Below, one piece after another: positions 34,810 through 46,654 of a stretch of 64,000 bases of DNA. Origin of the DNA: Takakia lepidozioides (Eukaryota; Streptophyta; Takakiopsida; Takakiales; Takakiaceae); NCBI GenBank assembly GCA_030704615.1, contig CM060731.1, forward strand, positions 27,776,001 through 27,840,000, written 5' to 3'. How positions within the stretch are numbered: the first letter of the stretch is position 1; the number at the start of each line of letters is the position of its first letter. The notes under the pieces are model-generated. The model did not search any database. It was not told the origin of the DNA and saw only the letters and a list, made by a program, of their open reading frames with translations. The translations under genes and the position numbers were made by a program.

Positions 34810-36176
34810 GCCGGAAGCTCACATAATGTGAAGTCTGTTGGTGGGCATGCACACAATGTCCTTGGCAAAGGCCATGCCAAGTTAAGACTAAATGGTTCAA
34901 TAAAGAAAATATCTGACGTTCTTTACGTGCCTGGCATAAGCTCACATGGATGTCAAAACCTCGTTCTTGAATGGCGAATTGAAAGAGGAAGTCTTTATGA
35001 GACAACCAGAGGGATTTCAAAAGCCAGGTCATGAAACTAAGGTATGTAAATTGTTGAAGGCACTTTACGGCCTCAAGCAAGCGCCAGGTGCTTGGTATGC
35101 AAACATCGATTCCTTCCTTCAATCTCAAGGTCTTAACCGCTCCGGTGCAGATTACAATCTCTACTATTACAAAGAGAATGGCAAGGTTGTTTTGCTAATT
35201 CTCTATGTAGATGATTTACTGCTAACTGGCAGTCATTCAGAAAAGATAGCCTGGCTGCGCGAACAACTCAAGCTTGCTTACGATATGACTGATCTTGGCC
35301 TCATACAACTATATTTAGCAACTGAATTTCTTCATCTCAAAGAAGGCATTATGATCACTTAGAGGGGGTATGTTAAGAAATTGCTTGCAAAATTCGGATT
35401 CTCTCATTGCAATCCACATAAAGTGCCTATGATCGAGAATCTCAAATTGTCAATTGACATGGGCACTCCACTTTCAGATGCAACACTATATCGAAAAGTA
35501 GGGAAACTTGTTTATTTGACGAACACCATACCCAACTTGGTGTACTTGGTTGGAGCAGTGAGTCGTTACATGGAGGTGCCACAGAAGGCTCACATGGATG
35601 CGATCGATCACATCCTAAGATACGTAGCTGGTACAGCGGATTATGGGATCTTTTATTGAAGGGGATCATGTACTTTGCTAAATGGTCACACAGACGCAGA
35701 CTGGGCGGGTGAGAGTGATAATCGACACTCCATTTCAGGATGTCTTCAGAATGCGAGAAAGTGCAATCACTTGGAGCTCCAAAAAACAGCCAACTGTGGT
35801 GTTGTCGTCCACAGAAGCTGAATACCGCGCACTCATTGAAGGTGCCAAGGAGACCACTTGGTTGCGAAGATTGTACGAGGAATTGGGTATTATGAAGGAT
35901 GGACCAACTGTGATCAAATGTGACAATCAGAGCAGTGCAAAGATTGCTCGAAACCCGGTTTTCCATGCTCGCATGAAACATATTGAAGTACACTATCACT
36001 ATATCCACGAGAAGATAGAAAATGAAGAAGTAGATTTGATTCATGTGGCCACACAAGATCAGGTCGCTGATATTATGACTAAACCATTAGGAAGGCAAAC
36101 GTTTGAGAAATTTAGAGTGGTGTTGGGTGTTTGTAGTCTGTCTGAGATCAGCAACAAAGAAAAAGAATTTGGTTGA
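34810..36176 (+). pseudogene. Copia polyprotein remnant: protease-side segment joined to RT and RNase H
   Basis: A gag-pre-integrase-type segment ending ISDVLYVPGI joins, near 34935, to the middle of RT ([18 protein letters not shown]). The whole integrase is therefore missing. RT continues with [10 protein letters not shown] and the catalytic [10 protein letters not shown], then a TAG at 35360-35362. RNase H follows after a frameshift: WSSKKQPTVVLSSTEAEYRA, KCDNQSSAKIARNPVFHARM, and the copia C-terminal VADIMTKPLG. RT and RNase H at the end of the polyprotein is the order of Ty1/copia, unlike the gypsy element at 0.3-9.9 kb. It is not functional. Confidence 0.88.
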
Positions 36177-36214
36177 CAGAATACCCTAGAGAAGATGCTA
36201 AGATTGAGAGGGGG

Positions 36215-36449
36215 TGTTAGAAAATTAGTGACTCTCTCAGCATAGGGCCCACTCGTGAGGTGGCCTCCCCTGTAGTATTTAGTTCAATTTAGTGTTAGTT
36301 AGTTGGCCATCCAGGTTTCTAGGCTTTCCCCACCCACCATTGTTTATTACTAGTTAATGCACTCCTTCAGATAAATAGGTTGCCTTCTAAGGGCTTTGTA
36401 TTCCGGCTGTAGTGTTCATGCTTAGTAACGCATTCAGGATGTTTTAACA
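36215..36449 (+). repeat. Putative 3' LTR of the copia remnant
   Basis: It starts TGTTAGAAAATTAGTG directly after the polypurine tract and is proposed to end GTTTTAACA. The ends are TG...CA and the length is 235 bp. The right boundary is inferred, since no partner LTR is in the window. Confidence 0.55.
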
Positions 36450-37339
36450 AGTTCTGATTCTGGTGTATATGTTGGAGCTCATTCGAAGCTTGCAGATGAA
36501 AAAGAGTATGACTCAAAGTGATCTGACTAGTAATATTATAATACCAGAGTTCAGTGAAACTCCCTCACACTCCTCCACATCCTACATGAAGAAAGCTCAC
36601 CTTATCAACACTGCAGTCCAACCATTGTGAAGGATCTTCAAAGAACTGTTGTCTGTGCTGTTCTATGCTGTGGGGCTGACGGTTGAAGATTATACGCAGC
36701 ATGGCCAGCATTTCTTCCTGAGTTCACCATTACTCTCTAGGTCTCCCATCACTCTCCTTCTCGTTCTTGGAGCCTTGGACTCATTTTTCAATCCTCATTG
36801 AGCCGAAAGGCTGTTGTTTGAGTGCCTTCACTCCTCCTTCCGGAGCAACCCAGCACAGTGTTGCACAGCCTCCCTTTGCCTCTCAGATCATACCAGGATT
36901 AGCCTCCTAACACGACGACATGAAACCACAAAAGAGAAGCTCACAGATTGAACCCACAACCGTCGTGCAGCCTTGCCCAACCCTCTATCAAACGACAAAC
37001 TAATAAGGCCCATAAGATAAATGAAGCTTGTGAACCACAAACGTGGAAATCACAGTAGAAGGAGACAAAATTAACCAACAAATGCTAATCAGTTTGTGCA
37101 CAATTTCACAATTTAAACCCAACTTGCACAGTCACCACAACAAACCTCCGTAGGGTACAAAAAAGAAAAACGAAGAGATTCCTAGTCATTGTGTTGAAAG
37201 CTCCTGCAGCTTCAGGGAAGCAAGCAAGCTGACGGGCACTGGGAAAACGCGTGATGGTCAGACCTCTGCTTGTCTTTATTACTCAGAACGCCTTTGTGGA
37301 CGTAGAGCGGCGGAGTACACAGCGGAAAGGAACCGCAAA
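36450..37339. other. Intergenic, no gene seen
   Basis: No coding or repeated structure that I could support. Confidence 0.4.
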
Positions 37340-37620
37340 CTGGCAGTGCCTCCTCCATGTCCATCCGATGCATCCATATTAACCCGGTGCCTCCTCCATG
37401 TGTTTCATGTTAATCCGGTGCCTCCATGTCACCCGATACCTCCTATATGATGCATCCATGTTAACCCGGTGCCTGCTCCATGTCTCACATGAGTATCCCA
37501 TGCCACCATGTCAATCCGGTGTCTCCATGTCCTTCATGCTCTCTGTCAATCCAATGCTTCGATGTTAAACCAGTGTCTCCAATGTCTACTCGGTGCTTCT
37601 ACCAGTTTTGTCGTTGTGGT
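37340..37620. repeat. Degenerate minisatellite (CCATGTTAACCCGGTGCCTC-like)
   Basis: Roughly 20-35-bp units contain CCATGT, then TTAA(C/T)CCGGTG, then CCTCC. They recur about eight times with many differences. Confidence 0.65.
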
Positions 37621-37924
37621 TGCCGATGTCGTCGTCGTGTCATGCCAGCATGTCAAGAGCGACGGTTCGATCATGAAGTTAAACCTAATAATTAGTTGTT
37701 CTCTCATGCAAACTTCTCTGCATCGCAATTCACTTGATCAACCCCCCCCCCCAACTAAAAGTACGCAATTCAATTGAACTGCTAAAACTAGCTTGAAAAC
37801 AACCTTAATTTGCAACCTTAATTTGAATTATTAACTACAATTCAATTGAATTGTAAATTTGTAATTCAATTGAATTGTAATCTATAATTTTTAACTTATT
37901 TCTGTATATAATGTATATATGGAC

Positions 37925-38290
37925 ATACACCATGTAGACACGAGCACCCTAGACAGGAACATCGTGTAGAAACGAGCACCTTGTGGAAACGAGCGCACTA
38001 CCTTAGAAACGAGCACCGTGTGGACACGAGCGCACCTTAGAAATGAGCAACGGCAGAAACGAGCACACCTTAGAAATGAGCGACGGTAGAAACGAGCGCA
38101 CCTTAGAAACGAGCATCGATAGAAACAAGCGCACCAGCTTAGAGACGAGCACCGTGTGGAAACGAGCGCCGTGTAGAAACGAGCGTACCTTAGAAAGAGC
38201 ACCGCGTGGAACGAACCCGTAGAGAACGAGCACATGTAAAAACGACCGGAGTAGAAAAACGAGCAGAAACGAGCACAGTGGAGAAACGCT
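37925..38290. repeat. Degenerate minisatellite (AAACGAGCACC-like)
   Basis: Units of about 17-22 bp built around GAAACGAGCACCGTGTAG or GAAACGAGCGCACCTTA repeat some eighteen times. A smaller cluster of the same units lies at about 39065-39165. An AATTCAATTGAATT palindrome pair just precedes it, at 37840-37890. Confidence 0.75.
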
Positions 38291-39839
38291 CTCCATCGTG
38301 AACCACGAAATGTACACCCCTGATAAGATTAGAAAAGTTTTCAATGAGGATTTATATCTTCAAGATTGCGAAATTTCATGAATGTCGATTTCATGAATGC
38401 GGAGAATCTGGATCATCTACTGGTTTGGATTTGTTTGGTTAGGGCAGCCATGGATGATCCAAGTGTGTGGGGATTTTTCCGCAGGCCCCTCTCTATATTC
38501 TGCGGGTGTTCATCCCATTATCAATACGTTGACTGTTTGGTGTAGGCTTACAGAACATGGGTATAGGCACCAGTGGAGGACACCCTTCCACCTACGGTCT
38601 TGAGACTGGATCCAGTGGACACTATCGAACCGTGTTCAGCCTTGTTTATTTGAGCGTTATGTTAGAGAGCAGTAGAAGTGCTATCCTTTGTAGCGGTGGC
38701 GGTAGTGTGAGACCATATGCGTGGTAATTCGATTATCTCAAGGACCTAGTTGCTTTATCAGTGATCTTGGAGTATTTTATTGAAAGTCCAGTGGAATTTT
38801 GTAATCTATCTCTCTATCGACTCTCCATTCTGGTTCTATTTGAACTTCGCGAAGTCATGTAGAAAGAAATCATGTTTCATGTTTATCCAATTTTTCTTCC
38901 GTGCATTCTTGTTAGGGATAAGCATATTCTAGAGGCTACTTGCTAGTCTGCAGCTCATTGCTCTTCTGAGTGTTACTTTATCTGAACACAAAATCTGCGA
39001 GTGGATAACAGAATGGTGAAATTCGTAGGACAAAGGATGCTAAGATGGATGGCTGGACAAATGCACACGTTACGAGCACCGTGTTGAGACCAGAGTACCA
39101 TAGAAACCAGCACCGTGTGGAAACAAGAGTACCGTAGAAACTAGCACCGTGTAGAAACAACGACGCAATGGCGTGAGCCTTGCAAGGGAAACGCCGAACG
39201 AGCTTCCGTAAGAGACCTATTAGGGGAGATGGTGATGAAGCATTGGAGAAACAATCTTGCATCAAGTCCGGTATTAAAAAATACATGGATTTTTGGAAAA
39301 ATGGACGCTCTTAGAAATATCATGAAACAATATGATCAATATTAGACGAATATTCTTGAAGAACTTGACCTTCCGTTGGGGAGCCAAATGACGAACTTAT
39401 CGAAGGATTTTGGCCAGTAACAAAATGGGTCGAGCACCACAAGAGAGACGGTGTTCATAGAGAGTCTTAAGACGCATTGTCCGATAATGAAGATATTGTG
39501 GAACCGTATTGTGGGCCGAGATGTGACCGTCCAAAAATACCGTTAAATCCATTCAAGGATATTGAGAAAAGATTTTTTGACCTTGTTCGCCCAAATGATA
39601 CAGAGACTTTTCCTGTTTGGATGAAATATTTTATTTTGTAAAAAAAAAAGTATGTCGGTCTCGAATCCAAATTGACTCCTGTAAAGAATAACCACGGATA
39701 TAAATTTATGAACACTAACACATGAATACAAGGCCCGAAGGCGAACTAAAAGGTATTCAAAATCAAAACGGTACACGGGAAATTAAAAAACATCTTATTC
39801 ACATGAGAAATCCGAATCAACATTAATAAAATATGGAAA
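38291..39839. other. Region with short coding-like stretches that I cannot identify
   Basis: Plus-strand frames near 38980-39060 and 39220-39640 give protein-like runs (for example NPFKDIEKRFFDLVRPND near 39545-39600), interrupted by stops and frame changes. They may be remains of a transposon gene. No family is recognised. The second cluster of the 17-22-bp minisatellite lies inside (39065-39165). Confidence 0.3.
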
Positions 39840-42090
39840 AATGTATGGAACATATGGAACTTCTAAACATTTTTAATCGGAATAATTTCTCCAAATCAAT
39901 GTATCAATATACTCCAAAGCTATGTACATTTATTTTTTCAATGACTCACTTCGGGATATGAGGTTTTGAGGTAGGGTTTAGGATAAGAAAAAAGTGTGAA
40001 AAGGGGGGGGGGGAAAAAAAAACAAATTGTGCATCGAACCTATAAGAACTTTCAATCAAATATCTCAACCTTGAATACATTGTACCCCAAAGTAAGAATG
40101 TGTTTTTTTAACGAGCTTCCAACATGGATATAAGGTTTTAGGAGCATAAAGTTTTTTATAAGTATGAATCACACAAAATATGTAGGAAAGTTTATGACCT
40201 GTAAAAACGTTCAATCAAGTAATATTTTAACGATAATTGTATTATACCCAAAGCTGGAAAAATGATTTGAATGTATTTCAAATATTTGAATGAGGTTTAG
40301 GGTATAGGGGGTTGGAGAAGTAAAAGTACTATCAAGTACAAAATAAAATTGGAAGAGTGTGTAGAACATAAGAATTTCCAAGTAAATATCCCGAGGACTC
40401 TATCATACATATAAGCTAGAATAAAATGAATCAATGAGCTTCAAATGTGGAAACTACATTTTAGAGTATACTAGGGTTTAGAACAAGCAAAAGTATGAAT
40501 GATACAAATAATGGGATACTGTTCAGGACTAATACAAAATTTTAATTCAATTTTCCAACAACTCTTAGTAGTATGCAACCCCAAAGTTAGAAAAGAAATT
40601 GATATTTTTGGGGTACTGGGCTTAGGCTATTAAACTAAAGTAAGTGTGAGAGAACCCCAGAAATTGCGTGCGTTAGGTAAGAAACTTAGGATCTACAAAA
40701 ATATCAATTAAAAATCCAGACCACTTTATCTTATTATAAAGTGAATCAATGGGGGGAAAAATAATAATGAGCTTTCAAACAATAAAAATATATAACTTAC
40801 TAGGATTTAGGGTAAGCAAATTTGGTACTATTCAATTGACAAACAAATTTACAAGAGTAATTAAGACATATAAAATCTCTCAATTAAATATCATAAAATT
40901 CTATAAACTTCCCCAAAGCTTAGTACTAGCCAAAAAAAATAAAAATCTATTCAATGTAAACAAAGGGTTGAAAAGTGCTTATAAGGAAGTTCCATACAAA
41001 ATTGCTATCAAGTAGTACTAAGCAATTGTTTTAATGAGCTAATTCAATCTTATATATGTTGGGATTAAAATTTGTTCCGACCAAGTCCCCTCTATTATAC
41101 CCCAAAGCTGAAAAATTTAGAAATGGGAGGAAAAACAAAAACAAAAACAAACACGGGACTTGGGCTTCAAACATGGATATGAGGTGGACAAAAATATCAA
41201 TGAGAAACTAATATGGAAGCGACAGTTTGTGTACGAGGTCCTATAAAAATTTTCAAAAAACAACAACAAAACTTTCAATCAAATATCCCAACCTTGAATG
41301 CATTGTATTCCAAAGTAGGAATTTGCTTTCTTAATAAGCTTCAAACATGGATATAAGGTTTCAGGGGAATAAAGTTTATAAGAAATAAAAGTATGAATCA
41401 CATAAAAGTATGCATGAATATTTAGGACCTATAATTTTTTTAAACATTCAACAATCAAGTCAATATAATATTCTAACCATTGTAATTTGTATTATACCCA
41501 AAGCTCAAAAATTGATTTGAATGAACTTCTTGAATGAGGTTTTGCGGTATAGGGTTTCGGATAAACAAAAGTACTTCAAGTAAAAGAAAACATATGGAAG
41601 AGTAAGAATTTCCAAGTAAATATCTCGATGACTCTGTCATATATGTAAGCTGAAAAACGTAATTAATTGAGCTTCAAATGTAGCAATTACGTTTTAGGCT
41701 ATAGGGTTAAGGCTATAGGGGTTAAGTCTCCGACAAAAGGATGAATGACAGGGGTGATGGGAGAGTGTTTAGGACCTATACAAATTTTTAATTAAATATT
41801 CCACCACTGTAGTATGCAACCTCAAAGTTAGAAAAACAATTAATTCCGAGTGTTAAGCTTCAAACATTACAAAGATATTTTTGTGGTACTCGACTTAGGC
41901 TAAGTTACAGTATATTAGATAAGAAACAAATATTATGAAAGAATAACATTAAGGACCTATAAAAATGTCATTCAAAAATCCAAACCAATCCCAAAAAAAA
42001 AATGAAAAAGTGTTTAGGAGGTTATATAAAAACTTGCAAGTATTACTAAGCAAAAGGTTTTTTTTTTAAATCCCAACCACTCTAACAAAA
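39840..42090. repeat. AT-rich satellite with about 160-200-bp monomers in a 1.22-1.25-kb higher-order period
   Basis: Phrases such as CCCAAAGCT, GAGCTTCAAACATGGATAT, AGGGTTTAGG, GGACCTATAAAAAT and CAATCAAATAT(C/T)CCAAC recur in the same order every 160-200 bp. Longer stretches match at a larger spacing: the block at 40058 with 41279, 40397 with 41632, and 40561 with 41810. The array is therefore a diverged multi-monomer unit of about 1.23 kb present nearly twice. No open reading frame of note. Confidence 0.75.
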
Positions 42091-42256
42091 TTTATTCATA
42101 CAAAATTTATTGAAAGTGATCCAAAATTTGCTAGAAGAATGAACAACGTTACAATTGAGTAGAACAACTATTTTTTATCCATCATTCAAAGTCATTGAGG
42201 TTTAAAACATTACAAGGAAACAAGAAAGTTGGAGAGTTGTCTGCATTCATACCATT

Positions 42257-42607
42257 TTAGTTTTCATTATCTTGACGATTTGCTGATTCCAAATTTGCTC
42301 TAGCATTGTCCGCCTCTCGACCAATTATCTTTTTTGTGCTTGTTTTTGTCGTATTTTTTCTCGACGGCATTGTCTACACTACATTGTCAACATGAATCCA
42401 TTGAGCGGGATCCGTTGGGTTGAACTCCCAATTTTTGGACCAACAATCTTTGTATCTATCTGCATCCGTAGGATTGCCCCCTTTCTTCGGTCTCCACCAC
42501 TCCACAAGAAGCTTTTTGTAATTGTGATCTTCTTTATCTCGTACAACATCCGATATTGTCAAGTTATCATTCCTGACGTCACGTGGCGCTGACACGTCGG
42601 TCGTCAC
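42257..42607 (-). pseudogene. C-terminal fragment of an unidentified, probably transposon-borne protein
   Basis: The minus strand reads DHNYKKLLVEWWRP, RYKDCWSKNWEFNPTDPAQW and IHVDNVV. A TAG at 42374-42376 follows, then a basic tail (TMPSRKNTTKTSTKK) to TAA at 42257-42259. The first residues, from 42607, overlap the CACGTC-rich edge of the giant element and are probably not native. WEFNP..PAQWIHVDNVV recalls C-termini of transposon-associated proteins, but I cannot name a family. Confidence 0.45.
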
Positions 42608-42779
42608 GTCCGATGTGCGTCACGACACGTCGAATCCGGACGTTTATCCACGTAATTTTTTTACATTTGACTTTTACGATTTACTTCTACTTTTTGTAAT
42701 GACATGGCAACCACGGTGTAAAACAGACGTGGCCAATTATTAATATTTATCAATTCTATTTAAAAAATGAGTCCGCATA

Positions 42780-43275
42780 TATTGGCGGTCGCATATAATT
42801 TATTATTTTTAATAAAAGCGACCGCCCATATTGGCGGTCGCCGGTAATTTATTTATTTTTAAATGAAGCGATCGCCCATATTGGCGGTCGCCCGTAATTT
42901 ATTTATTTTTAAATGAAACGACCGCCGAAATTGGCGGTCGCCCGTAATTTATTTATTTTTAAATGAAGCGACCGCCGAAATTGGCGGTCGCCCGTAATTT
43001 ATTTATTTTTAAATGAAGCGACCTTCCATATTGGCGATCGCCCGTAATTTATTTATTTTTAAATGAAGCGACCGCCCATATTGGCGGTCGCCCGTAATTT
43101 ATTTATTCTTAAATGAAGGGACCGCCCATACTAGCGGTCGCCCGTAATTTATTTATTTTTAAATGAAGCAACTGCCCATATTGGCGGTCGCCCGTAATTT
43201 TTATTTTTTAAAATGAAACGACCGCCCATATTGGCGGTCGATTGTATTTTATTACATTTTAAAATAAGCGGTCGC
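42780..43275. repeat. Palindrome array 1, 50-bp period
   Basis: Units of GCGACCGCC, four to six bases, GGCGGTCGC, then CCGTAATTTATTTATTTTTA. GGCGGTCG starts at 42883, 42933, 42983, 43033 (variant), 43083, 43133 (variant), 43183 and 43233, an exact 50-bp step, with less regular units before. Each unit can form a 9-bp stem. Confidence 0.92.
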
Positions 43276-43530
43276 GTGTTTTTTTTTTTTTAGAAATCCA
43301 GGGACCCGCCGTGTGGCGTTTTGTTTTTTATTTTTAATCATGAAGCGGCGCCTCGGCCAGCCACGTGGCGAGGTGCCACGGGTCAGGAAAAACGAAACAA
43401 ATGGGATGGGGGGAGGTGGTTTAGAACCCTTGACCTCTCCCATGTGAGTGCGCGTGGCGAGGTGCGACTGGCCAGTCGCGCCTTTTCAAGCATAATGCCA
43501 TTTTTTTGGGGGAGGGGGCTGGTGGGCGCC

Positions 43531-43538
43531 TATATAAA
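43531..43538 (+). promoter_or_regulatory. TATA box of the kinase-like gene
   Basis: CGCCTATATAAACTATT. The ATATAA core lies 324 nt before the first ATG (43856) and just downstream of palindrome array 1. The other two genes of the element have the same layout. Confidence 0.6.
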
Positions 43539-43855
43539 CTATTCCCCCCTCCTTTTCTGATCACTTTTGCTCCTCTTGTGGTGTGGTTCATTGGCATCAT
43601 GTAGTCATTTCGAACTTCGTTGCTTGGCACTGCCAACGGAAGGTGCAAAGGTGATTATTTGGGGGGGAGGTTTTGTCGGTTTTATATTGGTCAGTCGCAC
43701 ACACTTGTTCACAGTACAATCATCGTATCACCATTTGCCGTTTCCGGATCTCCGACGGCCTGTTTATTTGCAGAAAACTACGAAGACACCATCCACACGA
43801 GTTCATTGCCATTTTTCTGAGGTTTTGGACCATGTAGTGGGCAAAGGTTTATACA

Positions 43856-45303
43856 ATGTCGGGGGTTGTGAATTCAAGTTCTGGGGCGGGATCGTCTGGG
43901 GGGCGGAGGAAGAGAAAACGTGCCCACGAGCGGGATAGTCAGGTCAACAAGTCAGACTACCCGGGACCGGATGCCTCGGATAGGGTGAAAGAAGTGGTAG
44001 CGGATTATTTCAAGGGTAGGGACATGATGAGGCTGGAGAGTGCTTATGTTAGGCATGGATGAGAGGGGTTTCAGATTTTCTAGCAAAATATGGAGAGGAA
44101 AATGACAAACGCTTTGGCGGGGGCTAAGTGGATGGCGGACAGGGACAAGCCAAAGTTCAATCGGTGGATCCAAAGCAGGGCGAAAGACGCCACGTGAAAT
44201 TTGAGGCAGCTAATGAAGACATGGAAGGGTAGAACAACCGAGGGTCGAGTGCCCTCCACCGAAGCCGAGTTAATGCGGCGTGTTGAGTATTGGGCTTGCT
44301 CGGCAAGTCAGAATTCACGTGCCGGATTAGGGTTGTCCCTTGGAAGGCGGGGTCATCGGGCGGGGGAGGCACAACTGGTCTTTATTACCTGAACTCTAGT
44401 GCGAAGGTGGTAGAGATTGGCCCTTACAAAGAAGGAGGGTATGTTAAGGTCCGTCACTGTAGGAATGTTGGCGATTCTAGAATACCGGAGCGTTGGGAAC
44501 TAGCGGGAAAAAATCCAGAAAAGACGTTGAGACAACATAACGACGAGTGTTTAGCAGTGAAGTTCCAGCATTCAGGTGTTATCTCGTATTTTGCTGTGAA
44601 TGCACGTGAGGTAGAGGGTTACACTCGCTGGTGGAATGGGGGGACAATACGCGACATGATAAACCTTGACAAAAAATGGGGCAACGATTCGGACAACAGG
44701 GTGATTTTGGAACAAAGGGGAACGGAAGCAGAGTTCCAGGAATGCGATCGCTTGCTTCGTTTCCGGAAAGTGCGCAGTAAACTTGCATGGGCACTGGTGT
44801 GCATCATGGATGTTGTCCACAAGAACGGTGTCCTGCACAACGACTTGTCCCCCAACAACATCTTGTTGCATTTTCCAGATGGCACCGAGGAGATCAAGAT
44901 TGGGGTGTGTGATTGGGGCTTAGCCACCTCATTGGGCATATGCAAAGCCTCGCCGTACCAATTTGAAAACCAAGACAAGCTGGACCGGGAACTCGCGAAA
45001 AGATGGGGGGTGGAAAAAGATATTGCATCGGTTTTCAATGCGAATGCCAACCCCCCCCCACCCCCAGGACATGACGTTGGAGGCCTTTGCCGTTGGGAAG
45101 ATAGCGGTACGAATAAATGGCGGCGTTCATTATGATCAAAGTATGTTCCAGGACCAATTTACGGGAGGTTGTTGGCATTCAATGTTACAAAGGTTGTACG
45201 ACAATAACAAGAATGAGAGAGTCACATTAGCCCATGTAGTACTTCGGTTCGTGGGCAAGCCATTCAATTGGCCTCAGCCGAAAGACGTATATAGGACGGA
45301 GTA
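43856..45303 (+). pseudogene. Protein-kinase-like gene of the giant element
   Basis: The N-terminus is basic (GRRKRKRAHERD) and has no recognised domain. The C-terminal half carries kinase C-lobe signatures: HNDLSPNNILLHF for the catalytic loop (catalytic Asp and metal-binding Asn present) and VCDWGLA in place of DFG. The N-lobe is atypical and I could not fix the ATP-binding lysine. It could be an atypical kinase or a kinase-fold protein. Two frameshifts occur, near 44305 and in a C-run at 45051-45067, after which a third frame ends at 45303 (NWPQPKDVYRTE). TGA and TAG codons lie near 44060, 44080 and 44196. This copy is therefore inactive unless the C-run shift is a sequencing error. Confidence 0.65.
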
Positions 45304-45537
45304 GACCATAATCTCGTAGATATGACATTTCTGGCGGTACAATGGTTCTTTTATGAAGACATAACTCAATTTTGATCGTGCATGTAATAAATAAAGTCTC
45401 ATTGTAAATACTACATTGCATATGCTCGACCCTGACACATGTTATCGCAACATAAATGGTTCGTGTACTGGTTCACTGTTTATATTTGTAATATTCTAAG
45501 GTTTCGGATAGGGTTATGAGAAAACGATGTATTAGTT

Positions 45538-45773
45538 CCGTAGGAGTTAGACAACAAACGTCTCATCTCATTCAACTGTGCGACACTACCATGAGAGACA
45601 TGGATCGGAAAGTAATAGGTGCACATGCGACCTCCGAACGTTTGATACTAGGTCTCTACTTAAACGTGCGGAGGTTGCATGTACATCTATTATTTTTTTA
45701 TCCATGCCACTCATGGTAGTATCGCACAGTTGAATGAGATATGGAACGTTTGTTGTCCAACTTCTATGGATCC
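45538..45773. repeat. Fold-back repeat 1, arms about 110 bp
   Basis: The left arm (TTAGACAACAAACGT, TCTCATTCAACTGTGCGA, ACTACCATGAGAG, ACCTCCGAACGTTT) reappears inverted in the right arm (AAACGTGCGGAGGT ... TCGCACAGTTGAATGAGATA ... TTGTTGTCCAACTT). The loop is only about 18 bases. The arms are imperfect, perhaps 80-85% by eye. Confidence 0.82.
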
Positions 45774-45979
45774 AATATATCATTTTCTCAATACCCTGTC
45801 AGAAACATTGAAATATTCGCAGTTACAAACAGTGCCACAATACACGGCCGGTTTTGTTGAAATGACATTTGTGAGGTTCGAGTATATGCAATTTATTATT
45901 TACAATGGAATTTTATTTACTCGGAGGACCGGTACTGCTGTTGGAGCGCAACTGATGGTGCGAGTTCTCTATTGATTGG

Positions 45980-46380
45980 AGCTGTCACAACCAATGTCAA
46001 CAATCATATTTACGGTAAGGTATTTCATGCTATTGTTGTTCCTCTAGCTGAATTCTGTAGTACTCTTTTTGCTATTCTCATGCCAACGTCCTCTGAGACT
46101 GTCATGTTCAAACGGACGTATCAGCCACCCCGGCCAGCTTGCAGGCTGCAACCATGGCCCACCATAAATTGAATGAATTGGAGATTTTGTGCGAAGTTCC
46201 TGGTTTCATGTCCGTGGTGGCTGATACGAAATTCGGAATATGGCAGTCGCAGTGGACCTGATGTTGTTGGCATGGGAGTAGCAAAACGATTCCTAAATAA
46301 TTCTGCTACATGAACATCGGCAATATGAAACACCTTGCAGTACATATGATTATTGATATTGTTTGCACGGATTATTTGTG
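45980..46380. repeat. Fold-back repeat 2, arms about 150 bp
   Basis: Left-arm words (CAATCATATTTAC, AAGGT(A/G)TTTCAT, CTCATGCCAAC, CGTATCAGCCACC) recur inverted between about 46210 and 46380. The loop of about 75 bp contains CAGCTTGCAGGCTGCA. Confidence 0.75.
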
Positions 46381-46442
46381 TTTGTGCTTTCAAGTGGCGA
46401 ACATTTCCGTCATGGTGCAGAAGACGTACATTGGCCACATTA

Positions 46443-46515
46443 AACGGTTGATGTGATACCATTTCACAAATGTATCACATCGCATTTGTGAAAATGTATC
46501 ACATGAACCGTTCCA
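46443..46515. repeat. Short palindrome, arms about 29 bp
   Basis: AACGGTTGATGTGATACCAT...CACAAATG is mirrored by CATTTGTG...ATGTATCACATGAACCGTT around a loop of about 10 bases. Confidence 0.8.
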
Positions 46516-46654
46516 TGTGGCATATGGGAGTCTTCGATGGGTACGAGATCAATGTGGCCTACGAGATCTGCTTCCACCAACAAACATGAGATCATTTTAG
46601 AAGCGCTAGAACTTTGAAGCGACGATGGGCAAGGTTCTTCATCCAGATGTTCAA

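Larger units (their letters stand above)
34800..36449 (+). mobile_element. Ty1/copia retrotransposon, internally deleted
   Basis: The remaining parts are a protease-side segment (LGKGHAKLRLNGSIKKISDV), RT, RNase H, a polypurine tract (GATTGAGAGGGGG, 36202-36214) and a putative 3' LTR. No 5' LTR, gag or integrase core was found. The coding parts are described separately. Confidence 0.8.

Noticed and set aside
42780-43275. CRISPR-like array (regular 50-bp period with palindromic repeats)
   Set aside because: The spacers are nearly identical AT-rich sequence instead of unique spacers, there are no cas genes, and the surrounding genes are eukaryotic.
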